From NCBI GenBank assembly GCA_966210515.1, contig CBIHLM010000016.1, forward strand, positions 13,031 to 77,030: a DNA stretch of 64,000 nt, given 5' to 3'. Below the pieces are notes generated by a model that did not search any database, had not been told where the DNA came from, and saw only the letters and a program-made list of their open reading frames with translations. The translations under genes were made by a program, and so were the position numbers. Origin of the DNA: Paradesertivirga sp966210515. Lineage in GTDB: Bacteria > Bacteroidota > Bacteroidia > Sphingobacteriales > Sphingobacteriaceae. Below are positions 58,022 to 64,000 of this stretch, one piece after another; position 1 is the stretch's first letter; each line of letters begins with the position of its first letter.

Positions 58022-58810
58022 CTACCCTGTAAAATCGGCGTTCCCGGGGTTGTTATGTAATTTTACAGGTTTGGCCTTTGCCCGCATTTTCAGGTTCAGC
58101 ATTTCTACTAAAACCGAAAACGCCATGGCAAAATATATATAGCCTTTAGGTATATGCTGCTCAAATCCCTCTGCAAGTAAGGAAACACCGATTAACAACA
58201 GGAACGACAGTGCTAACATTTTAACAGTTGGATGTTTATTTACAAATCCACTGATCCCTCCGGCAGACAGCATCATAACAATTACGGCAATTACAACGGC
58301 GGCAATCATCACAAGTATTTCGTCGGCCATTCCAACTGCAGTAATTACAGAATCCAGGGAAAAAACGACATCCAATATTAATATTTGAAAGATAACACCA
58401 GAGAAGGAATGCACTTTAGCAGTAGCTTGCTGATGATCCTCTCCTTCAAGCTTCTCATGTATTTCACTGGTACTTTTATAAATCAGGAAAAGCCCCCCTG
58501 ATATTAGGATCAGATCCCGGCCGGATATGGCCATTTTTTCAAATAACGCTTCATTGGTAACACCAATCCACTCGGCGGGATTAAATAAAGGCGATGTCAA
58601 ACTCATCACCCAGCTTAAGGACAACAACAATAAAACTCGGGTAATCATTGCTAGGGCCAAGCCTAATTGACGGGCCTTTTTTTGCTGATTTTCAGGCAAC
58701 TTGCTTGCTAGAATTGAGATGAATATAATATTATCTATTCCTAATACAATTTCAAGAACAGTTAAAGTAATTAATGAGATCCAGATTTCCGGATTAGAAA
58801 GAAATTCCAT
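58022..58810 (-). CDS. TerC-family integral membrane protein
   Basis: 262 residues, about seven transmembrane segments. Family motifs: LTVLEIVLGIDNIIFISILASKLPENQQKKARQLGLALAMITRVLLL, IFQILILDVVFSLDSVITAVGMADEI and GFEQHIPKGYIYFAMAFSVLVEMLNL. The two acidic patches GIDN and SLDS may bind a divalent metal. TerC proteins are linked to tellurite resistance, Mn export and metal loading of exported enzymes. I find no yybP-ykoY manganese riboswitch upstream. Stop is adjacent to that of the convergent methyltransferase. Confidence 0.92.
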   Translation of the reverse strand: MEFLSNPEIWISLITLTVLEIVLGIDNIIFISILASKLPENQQKKARQLGLALAMITRVLLLLSLSWVMSLTSPLFNPAEWIGVTNEALFEKMAISGRDLILISGGLFLIYKSTSEIHEKLEGEDHQQATAKVHSFSGVIFQILILDVVFSLDSVITAVGMADEILVMIAAVVIAVIVMMLSAGGISGFVNKHPTVKMLALSFLLLIGVSLLAEGFEQHIPKGYIYFAMAFSVLVEMLNLKMRAKAKPVKLHNNPGNADFTG

Positions 58811-58834
58811 AATTTAAAATATGTGCTAATAAAC

Positions 58835-58867
58835 AAAAAAACCCTCCAAATAGTGGAAGGTTTTTTT
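58835..58867 (-). terminator. Hairpin terminator between nadR-like gene and terC
   Basis: On the minus strand AACCTTCCA and TGGAGGGTT pair with one G-U, then seven T. It would stop transcripts coming from the pnuC/kinase genes, and leaves only 24 nt to the terC ATG. It may also act as a terC leader attenuator. Confidence 0.7.
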
Positions 58868-59004
58868 AATCATTAATTTAAAAAGAACGTATGTATACTT
58901 AGTAGGCTAAGTCGATTGAAATTAAAACCACCTGAACCACACTTACCGATCAACAAACTGAGGCGTTTTTTGCATTTAGACTTTAAGTCAATCTATTTAT
59001 TACA

Positions 59005-59034
59005 GAAAGAATATTATTTAAAAAATATTCTTTC
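59005..59034. repeat. Inverted repeat in the terC upstream gap
   Basis: GAAAGAATATT (59005-59015) and AATATTCTTTC (59024-59034), 11 perfect pairs around 8 nt. It is within the 340-nt gap 58811-59151, which otherwise contains only the terminator. Could be a regulator site or RNA stem. Confidence 0.4.
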
Positions 59035-59151
59035 CTTAGACAAACATACATTAAATATCCATATTTAGCATGTTAATTTTTGTTAAAAGAGGCCAGAATC
59101 AGGCTCCAAAACACCCCAGTTTATGAAAAAAACAATCTGTTTATCAGCATT

Positions 59152-59691
59152 TTAGCTGTTACCCGACACGAAATCATCAATAACGTGTATTGCATTTTGG
59201 AATCGTACAACATCTGTTCCGGAGATGACTTTATAAGTAGCCCTTAACGCCTTTAGTTCGTTGTGCCAAACCTCCATAAAGTACTCTCTCATGTGCGGAA
59301 AATCCCGAAGTGGATCTTCCTGCCATGGCAAGTCGATATCCATCAACAAATATAAATTATATGGATGACGCGGAATTTCATCAAGAACTTCTTGTGGAGA
59401 TTTGCCGAACATATAATCGCTCCACACTTTTACAGTAATGAACGTCGTATCGCAAATCAAAAGCTTGTTTGCTTTTTGAATCAAACTATTTTCCAGCTCA
59501 AGCTGACCTTTAAACATATTGATCTCATCATCCCAGGTACAGGGCTGTGATAGCTTTTCGCAATACTCTCTAGCATATTCGGGAACCCAAACAGTGTTGT
59601 AATACCGGGCAAGTTGATGAGAGAGAGTTGACTTGCCGGTTGATTCGGGTCCGACGATGGCTATTTTAGTTATTGAGTTGCTTGTTTCCAT
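59152..59691 (-). CDS. NadR-like nicotinamide riboside kinase (AAA_28)
   Basis: 179 residues from the ATG at 59691, which overlaps the pnuC end by 22 nt (a TTG at 59703 is also possible). P-loop IAIVGPESTGKSTLSHQLARYYNTVWVPEYAREY, then LLICDTTFITVKVW, LYLLMDIDLPWQEDPLRDFPHMREYF. These match the ribosylnicotinamide kinase domain of NadR, without its adenylyltransferase or HTH part. With PnuC it should trap imported nicotinamide riboside as NMN. The overlap implies coupled translation. Confidence 0.88.
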   Translation of the reverse strand: METSNSITKIAIVGPESTGKSTLSHQLARYYNTVWVPEYAREYCEKLSQPCTWDDEINMFKGQLELENSLIQKANKLLICDTTFITVKVWSDYMFGKSPQEVLDEIPRHPYNLYLLMDIDLPWQEDPLRDFPHMREYFMEVWHNELKALRATYKVISGTDVVRFQNAIHVIDDFVSGNS

Positions 59692-60287
59692 GTTCGTCGC
59701 CAATCAAGATAACCCATTGTTGCCAAAACAAGATACAATGTGTATAAAACGGCAGTTAAAGCCAAATTCTTATATAAATAAAGAGGCACATAACAGATGT
59801 CTACAATAATCCACAAAATCCAGCTTTGCAGAACTTTTCTGGTCATTAATAACTGGGCCACAAAACTTATTGCGGTGCATGCTCCATCTATATAAGGAAC
59901 GTCGGTGTCGGTAAATTTATCAAGAAAAACCCCTAGAGCGAAGGATAGTGACACAGTCAATACCGTAAGTACAACATATTCCTGTCGACGTAGTGTAACT
60001 ATCGGTTTATGATTACTTCCCTTAAGTTTTGACCAGTAATACCATCCATAGATACTAGTACAAAAAAAGTAGAATTGTAAGGCAGCGTCTCCGTAAAGTT
60101 TATACTGATAAAACAAAACCATGTAGGCCAGAATGCTTAATATTGCAACCGGCCAATTCAAAATATTCTGCTTTGCAGCTAAATAGACACAGAAAAAACC
60201 TGTAACGGTGCCAAACCATTCGAGTGCTGAAGTTTGTAAAAGCTGCTCCCAAACGAGTTGAAGAAAAAAGGATTGGCAGAATATCAC
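59670..60287 (-). CDS. pnuC: PnuC-family vitamin transporter
   Basis: 205 residues, about seven transmembrane segments, starting at a GTG. Seen: LEWFGTVTGFFCVYLAAKQNILNWPVAILSILAYMVLFYQYKLYGDAALQFYFFCTSIYGWYYW, SWILWIIVDICYVPLYLYKNLALTAVLYTLYLVLATMGYLDWR. PnuC transporters take up nicotinamide riboside by facilitated diffusion; the related PnuT carries thiamine. The overlapping NR-kinase gene favours nicotinamide riboside. No thi-box is present upstream, unlike the TonB receptor at 7491. Confidence 0.9.
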   Translation of the reverse strand: MIFCQSFFLQLVWEQLLQTSALEWFGTVTGFFCVYLAAKQNILNWPVAILSILAYMVLFYQYKLYGDAALQFYFFCTSIYGWYYWSKLKGSNHKPIVTLRRQEYVVLTVLTVSLSFALGVFLDKFTDTDVPYIDGACTAISFVAQLLMTRKVLQSWILWIIVDICYVPLYLYKNLALTAVLYTLYLVLATMGYLDWRRTWKQATQ

Positions 60288-60320
60288 GCAGCAAATTTAA
60301 CCTTCTGAGGCTTATAAAAA

Positions 60321-60344
60321 AACCCCGTCAAAAATGACGAGGTT
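60321..60344 (-). terminator. Terminator after the lipoprotein gene
   Basis: Minus strand AACCTCGTCA and TGACGGGGTT pair with one U-G, then seven T. Located 18 nt past the stop at 60363; pnuC begins 34 nt further on. Confidence 0.8.
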
Positions 60345-60362
60345 CCAATATTTTACAAACAT

Positions 60363-60884
60363 TTACTGTGCCGTAGCTGGACTTGAAGTAAATCCTAAAC
60401 TTGCTCTTACACTAACGTCGGCATTTAACGAGTTTCGTAGAACATATTCCATTCTTACCCTGGCCGAAGAACTCTTAACGATATCATCCAAAAACCTTGA
60501 ATTATCAACATCAAGAACTACACTGGAACCAGCATTCGCGGAGATGTCGTTTCGACTGGCAACCAAAACTTCACCAGATCCATCACCTCTGGAGAAATAC
60601 AATCTGATTGTGCTGAAAACCCCCATATTTTGATTTGAAGGACTGCTTGCTTCTATTCTGGCGCTTGCAATTCTAACCTCCTTGATCTGCGCATTAGAGC
60701 TACCTCCAAAAATCTGATCAGCGCTGCTTGCCGGACTTACTGCAGAACGCATGCTCCCTGTGCTTGTTCCTGCCGGAATTATTAACGTAGCTGTATAGGG
60801 TAAATTGGACCTAACAATAGATTGAACGGTAGCGCAGGCAGTAATTATTGAAACGGCGATAAAGCCTAAAATTAACTTCTTCAT
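60363..60884 (-). CDS. Small beta-rich lipoprotein
   Basis: 173 residues. Lipobox VSIITACA (Cys near 17), then VRSNLPYTATLIIPAGTSTGSMRSAVSPASSADQIFGGSSNAQIKEVRIASARIEASSPSNQNMGVFSTIRLYFSRGDGSGEVLVASRNDISANAGSSVVLDVD. Ser/Ala/Val-rich strands suggest one compact beta-sandwich. I do not recognise a family. It is probably anchored to an inner or outer membrane in the periplasm. Divergent from the MORN-like/TonB gene, with a palindrome between the two. Confidence 0.65.
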   Translation of the reverse strand: MKKLILGFIAVSIITACATVQSIVRSNLPYTATLIIPAGTSTGSMRSAVSPASSADQIFGGSSNAQIKEVRIASARIEASSPSNQNMGVFSTIRLYFSRGDGSGEVLVASRNDISANAGSSVVLDVDNSRFLDDIVKSSSARVRMEYVLRNSLNADVSVRASLGFTSSPATAQ

Positions 60885-60899
60885 AATTGTGTGTTTTTA

Positions 60900-60912
60900 A
60901 ACTGTAACAGTT
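60900..60912. repeat. 13-base palindrome in the divergent region
   Basis: AACTGT-A-ACAGTT, perfect, between the divergent lipoprotein (start 60884) and MORN-like gene (start 60956). Candidate binding site; it is also short enough to occur by chance. Confidence 0.3.
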
Positions 60913-60955
60913 ATGTTTCTAAAAGGTTTTTTGGTTAATTTGCCCGAACAAAGCC

Positions 60956-61933
60956 ATGAAAAACAAACCTTTCTTTCTCACTTATTTCCTTCTTTTACTG
61001 ACAACGGTAAGTTTAGCGCAAAAAAAGCAAAACGTATATTTTCTTAAAAATAGCGGCGCGTTGGTTTCACTAAAAGACAGTGCTGACTATATTAGAGTTA
61101 TTCAGGAACCGGATTCAGGCAGTACCTATTTTAACTTATTTGAGTACTATCCGGATGGCAAAAAAAAGAGAATCGGCAAATTGTCCTCCTATGATCCAAA
61201 TCTTATTCTTGAAGAATCCGTTGTATCTTATTATCCCAACGGCAAAAAAAAGGATTTAGCGGCATATGCAAGAGGTAAACTCACAGGTCCTCACTATTAT
61301 TATTACCCCACCGGACAACTAAAAAAAAGCATTATTCATGTAACGCCTGAAAAAAAGACTGATAAAAACGTAAAACCAATTATAAAAATGGTTAGTTTTT
61401 ATGACTCTACAGGAGTAGAAATGGTAAAAGATGGCACGGGCGATTATCACGAAACAGCGGAGGAAAATAAGCTTTATGAAGAAGGAAGATATCTGAATGG
61501 CTTTAAAGATGGCGTATGGAAAGGGAAATACCTAAGGTCAAATCACTCTTTTGAGGAGAAGTATGAAATGGGGGAATTTATTAGTGGCACCGCACTATTA
61601 AACGATGGCCGCTTAAAAGCCTATAGAGAATTGGAAGTAATGCCTGGTTTTAAAGGAGGGATTGAAAAATTTCTGGAATATGTAGGCAGAAATTATCACT
61701 TCCCAAGAGAGGCTATCGAAAGAGGTGTTTCCGGAAGAATTTTGGTAACGTTCGTAGTCGAAACAAACGGTATGATTTCTAATATAAAAGTGATAAAGGA
61801 TATAGGATATGGTACAGGACTTGCTGCAGTAAAAATTATTGAGGATTCGCCAAAATGGATTCCAGGCATGCAACATGGGATCCCGGTACGTGTCAGCTAT
61901 ACATTACCTCTGATGCTAAAGTCAAATCGGTAA
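60956..61933 (+). CDS. MORN-like repeat protein with TonB C-terminal domain
   Basis: 325 residues, signal peptide (MKNKPFFLTYFLLLLTTVSLA). Residues about 60-215 carry several MORN/YwqK-like repeats: LFEYYPDGKKKRIGKL, VVSYYPNGKKKDLAAYARGKLTGPHYYYYPTGQLKKS, LYEEGRYLNGFKDGVWKGKYL. Residues about 230-325 form a TonB C-terminal domain (GGIEKFLEYVGRNYHFPREAIERGVSGRILVTFVVETNGMISNIKVIKDIGYG, IPVRVSYTLPLML). Such combinations are common secreted proteins in Sphingobacteria; the function is unknown and energy transduction is doubtful. Confidence 0.8.
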   Translation: MKNKPFFLTYFLLLLTTVSLAQKKQNVYFLKNSGALVSLKDSADYIRVIQEPDSGSTYFNLFEYYPDGKKKRIGKLSSYDPNLILEESVVSYYPNGKKKDLAAYARGKLTGPHYYYYPTGQLKKSIIHVTPEKKTDKNVKPIIKMVSFYDSTGVEMVKDGTGDYHETAEENKLYEEGRYLNGFKDGVWKGKYLRSNHSFEEKYEMGEFISGTALLNDGRLKAYRELEVMPGFKGGIEKFLEYVGRNYHFPREAIERGVSGRILVTFVVETNGMISNIKVIKDIGYGTGLAAVKIIEDSPKWIPGMQHGIPVRVSYTLPLMLKSNR

Positions 61934-61971
61934 TATTTTTTATTTCTTCATCAAAAACCCCTTCTTTTTCA

Positions 61972-62055
61972 TACCTTTGCATCCCGACAATAAAGTCGGG
62001 ATTTTCGTGTCAAAGCGCTCCCCGGCAATTTAAAAATCGCATTTTTAAATTTGAC
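61972..62055 (+). promoter_or_regulatory. Structured leader of carB with predicted -7 box and two hairpins
   Basis: TACCTTTG (61972-61979) fits the -7 consensus. Immediately after it, ATCCCGAC (61981-61988) pairs with GTCGGGAT (61995-62002), followed by TTTCG. A second, AT-only hairpin pairs AATTTAAAAAT (62027-62037) with ATTTTTAAATT (62041-62051), flanked by GTCAAA/TTTGAC, and a run of eight T follows 10 nt later. An attenuator of pyrimidine control is possible. The first hairpin is at the predicted RNA 5' end, as for rimP. Confidence 0.5.
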
Positions 62056-62078
62056 TTACATTTTTTTTACCCTGTAAA

Positions 62079-64000
62079 ATGCCAAAAGACTCTTCCATTA
62101 AATCAGTATTGATTATCGGTTCAGGACCAATTATTATCGGCCAGGCTGTAGAATTTGATTACTCTGGCTCACAAGCATCTTTATCGCTTAAAGAAGAAGG
62201 TATTGAAGTTTCAATTATAAACTCCAATCCGGCTACTATCATGACTGATAATGTCATAGGTGACCATGTGTATTTATGGCCTCTCACCTGTGAAAGCATT
62301 GAGAAGATTTTACAGGAGCGCAAAATTGATGCAGTACTTCCTACTATGGGAGGGCAAACTGCGTTGAACCTTGCTAAAGAAGCTGAGGAACGTGGTATCT
62401 GGGAAAAATATGGTGTTCGCATTATCGGTGTTGATATTGCGGCTATCGAAAAAACCGAGAACCGAGAAGAGTTCCGCCAGTTAATGGTAGATATTGGTGT
62501 TGGTGTGGCCCCTTCAAAAATCGCCAACTCCTTTTTAGAAGGAAAAGAAGCGGCCCAAGAAATCGGCTTTCCATTGGTAATTCGCCCGTCATACACTATG
62601 GGTGGTTCAGGAGGTGGTTTCGTACATAGAAAAGAAGATTTTGACGTCGCATTGAGTCGTGGATTACAAGCCTCTCCCACGCATGAAGTGCTGGTAGAAA
62701 AAGCGGTAATTGGTTGGAAAGAATACGAGTTAGAATTACTTCGTGATAACAAAGACAACGTAATCATCATTTGCTCCATCGAGAATTTCGATCCTATGGG
62801 AATCCATACCGGAGATTCAATAACGGTTGCTCCGGCAATGACGCTTAGCGATCGGTGCTACCAGGATATGCGAAATCAGGCGATTACCATGATGCGTGCA
62901 ATCGGTAATTTTGCAGGTGGCTGTAACGTTCAGTTTTCGGTAAACCCTGAGGATGAATCCATTATCGCGATCGAGATTAATCCAAGAGTTTCACGCTCAT
63001 CAGCTTTAGCCTCAAAAGCAACCGGATATCCGATTGCCAAAATTGCTGCTAAACTAGCCATTGGCTATAACCTGGATGAGATTCAGAATCAGATCACGAA
63101 AACAACTTCGGCTTATTTTGAGCCGACGCTGGATTACGTAATTGTGAAAATACCTCGTTTCAACTTCGATAAGTTCAAAGGAGCTAACATGGAGCTTGGT
63201 CTTCAAATGAAAGCTGTTGGCGAAGTAATGGCCATTGGTCGTACATTCATCGAAGCGCTTCAAAAAGCTTGTCAGAGTTTAGAGATTGGCCGCTCAGGTT
63301 TAGGTGCAGATGGTCGTCAAAGCAGAAACCTTGACGAAATAATGTATGGATTAGAGCATCCAAGCTGGAACCGCCTATTCCTGGTAAAAGATGCCTTCAG
63401 TCTTGGCGTTCCTTTAGAATCAATTCGCAAAGTAACCAAAATTGACAAGTGGTTCTTGCTGCAAATTCAGGAACTTGTTCAGCTGGAACAAGAACTTAAG
63501 CGTTATTCCTTAAACAATATTCCGAAAGAATTCTTCTATACACTTAAACAGAAAGGCTTCTCCGACATCCAGATAGCCTGGTTGTTAGGTAACGTAACCG
63601 AAGATGAAGTATTTGACCGCAGGAAAGAATTAGGCATTAAACGTGTTTACAAAATGGTAGATACTTGTGCCGCTGAATTCCCTGCAAAAACACCCTATTA
63701 CTATTCGACCTTTGAAGATGAGAATGAATCGACGCCGAGCGATAAGAAGAAAATTATTGTATTAGGATCTGGTCCGAACCGTATCGGACAAGGTATCGAG
63801 TTCGATTACTCTTGTGTTCACGGATTAATTGCTGCAAAAGAAAGTGGTTTTGAATCAATCATGATAAACTGTAATCCTGAAACGGTGTCAACGGATTTTA
63901 ACATGGCCGACAAATTATATTTTGAGCCTGTTTTCTGGGAACACGTTCGCGAGATTATAGAGCTTGAAAAGCCAGAAGGAGTAATTGTTCAGCTGGGTGG
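62079..64000 (+). CDS. carB: Carbamoyl-phosphate synthase large subunit, 3' end cut by the window edge
   Basis: An open frame from the ATG at 62079 runs out of the window, giving 640 residues of a protein of normally around 940-1070. The start is PKDSSIKSVLIIGSGPIIIGQAVEFDYSGSQASLSLKEEG, followed by VLPTMGGQTALNLAKE, the first ATP-grasp domain (FPLVIRPSYTMGGSGGGFVH, FSVNPEDESIIAIEINPRVSRSSALASKATGYPIAKIAAKLAIGY) and the oligomerisation region. It then enters the second synthetase half (IIVLGSGPNRIGQGIEFDYSCVHG near 558). It joins bicarbonate, ammonia and two ATP into carbamoyl phosphate for arginine and pyrimidines. carA is not directly upstream. Confidence 0.97.
   Translation, partial: MPKDSSIKSVLIIGSGPIIIGQAVEFDYSGSQASLSLKEEGIEVSIINSNPATIMTDNVIGDHVYLWPLTCESIEKILQERKIDAVLPTMGGQTALNLAKEAEERGIWEKYGVRIIGVDIAAIEKTENREEFRQLMVDIGVGVAPSKIANSFLEGKEAAQEIGFPLVIRPSYTMGGSGGGFVHRKEDFDVALSRGLQASPTHEVLVEKAVIGWKEYELELLRDNKDNVIIICSIENFDPMGIHTGDSITVAPAMTLSDRCYQDMRNQAITMMRAIGNFAGGCNVQFSVNPEDESIIAIEINPRVSRSSALASKATGYPIAKIAAKLAIGYNLDEIQNQITKTTSAYFEPTLDYVIVKIPRFNFDKFKGANMELGLQMKAVGEVMAIGRTFIEALQKACQSLEIGRSGLGADGRQSRNLDEIMYGLEHPSWNRLFLVKDAFSLGVPLESIRKVTKIDKWFLLQIQELVQLEQELKRYSLNNIPKEFFYTLKQKGFSDIQIAWLLGNVTEDEVFDRRKELGIKRVYKMVDTCAAEFPAKTPYYYSTFEDENESTPSDKKKIIVLGSGPNRIGQGIEFDYSCVHGLIAAKESGFESIMINCNPETVSTDFNMADKLYFEPVFWEHVREIIELEKPEGVIVQLG

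Noticed and set aside
58811..59151. yybP-ykoY manganese riboswitch before terC
   Set aside because: TerC genes often follow one, but none of its conserved loop sequences is present here.
60288..60362. thi-box before pnuC
   Set aside because: The interval holds only the upstream terminator; no TPP aptamer motif. Thiamine as substrate is therefore less favoured.
1..64000. tRNA or rRNA genes, CRISPR arrays, insertion sequences, prophage
   Set aside because: Intergenic regions were read on both strands; no cloverleaf-like segments, repeat-spacer pattern, transposase or phage structural genes were found. A tRNA scan would settle the first point.

Overview
The window comes from a chromosome of the phylum Bacteroidota, most likely a Sphingobacteriaceae (Pedobacter-like) species. 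This is an inference from protein content: a DUF4270 lipoprotein, a TonB receptor with an N-terminal carboxypeptidase-regulatory-like domain and a terminal Phe, short TonB-C proteins, a half-length GT5 protein and a birA/rsfS/ftsH/LUD neighbourhood. It also rests on promoters of the Bacteroidota type (TTG, about 19 nt, then TAnnTTTG), seen for example before the trp leader (19405-19434) and before 49879. I find no tRNA, rRNA, IS element, prophage or CRISPR array. Most of the window is core genome.

Region by region. 1-7422: the end of a pRiA4b ORF-3-like gene, then a compact + strand cluster of an FHA protein, a 32-residue membrane peptide, a membrane-anchored PP2C phosphatase and a giant SEDS glycosyltransferase/penicillin-binding-protein fusion. 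This recalls the actinobacterial fhaA-pstP-rodA-pbpA locus. 7491-10178: a TonB receptor under a TPP riboswitch. 10316-16333: SNF2 helicase, aat, a TonB-like protein, rbfA and hflX. 16404-19434: trpE-trpG-trpC behind a complete ribosome-mediated attenuator whose leader peptide has three consecutive Trp codons. 19452-29465: a membrane protein, a receiver protein, msrA, an M16 peptidase, def, a NifU-like protein, mrp, an AsmA-like/GT51 fusion, hpt, psd and small proteins.

29607-33457: the conserved rpsP-rimM-trmD-rplS order, split between trmD and rplS by a small divergent regulatory island of two HTH-like proteins and a degenerate histidine-kinase-like protein. 33573-37963: birA-dsbD-pfkA-gmhA on the minus strand, divergent from rsfS-ftsH-LUD (38010-41219). 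41368-46288: rimP-nusA-infB with a hairpin at the predicted 5' end of the transcript. 46421-49739: a small membrane protein, acyl-CoA dehydrogenase, the heptose-1-P adenylyltransferase, panD and panC. 49879-54004: a GT5-like half protein, the DUF4270 lipoprotein and glmS. 54329-58810: an OxyR-like regulator, a small lipoprotein, Mn/Fe superoxide dismutase, TadA, an RlmI-like methyltransferase and TerC. 59152-60287: pnuC with a NadR-like nicotinamide riboside kinase. 60363-64000: a lipoprotein, a MORN-like/TonB-C protein and the start of carB behind a structured leader.

How the genes work together: peptidoglycan synthesis (SEDS-PBP fusion, GT51 fusion, GlmS supplying amino sugars), translation and ribosome assembly (rimP, rbfA, hflX, rsfS, rpsP, rplS, infB, trmD, rimM, def, tadA), vitamin and cofactor acquisition (thiamine-regulated receptor, PnuC/NRK, panC/panD, birA) and ADP-heptose synthesis (gmhA and the HldE C-domain homologue, at separate loci). 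The parts most worth a second look are the FHA/PP2C/SEDS-PBP cluster, the trp attenuator with an apparently leaderless leader peptide, the island inside the rpsP-rplS locus, the AsmA-GT51 fusion, and the TPP riboswitch with a 75-nt insertion.
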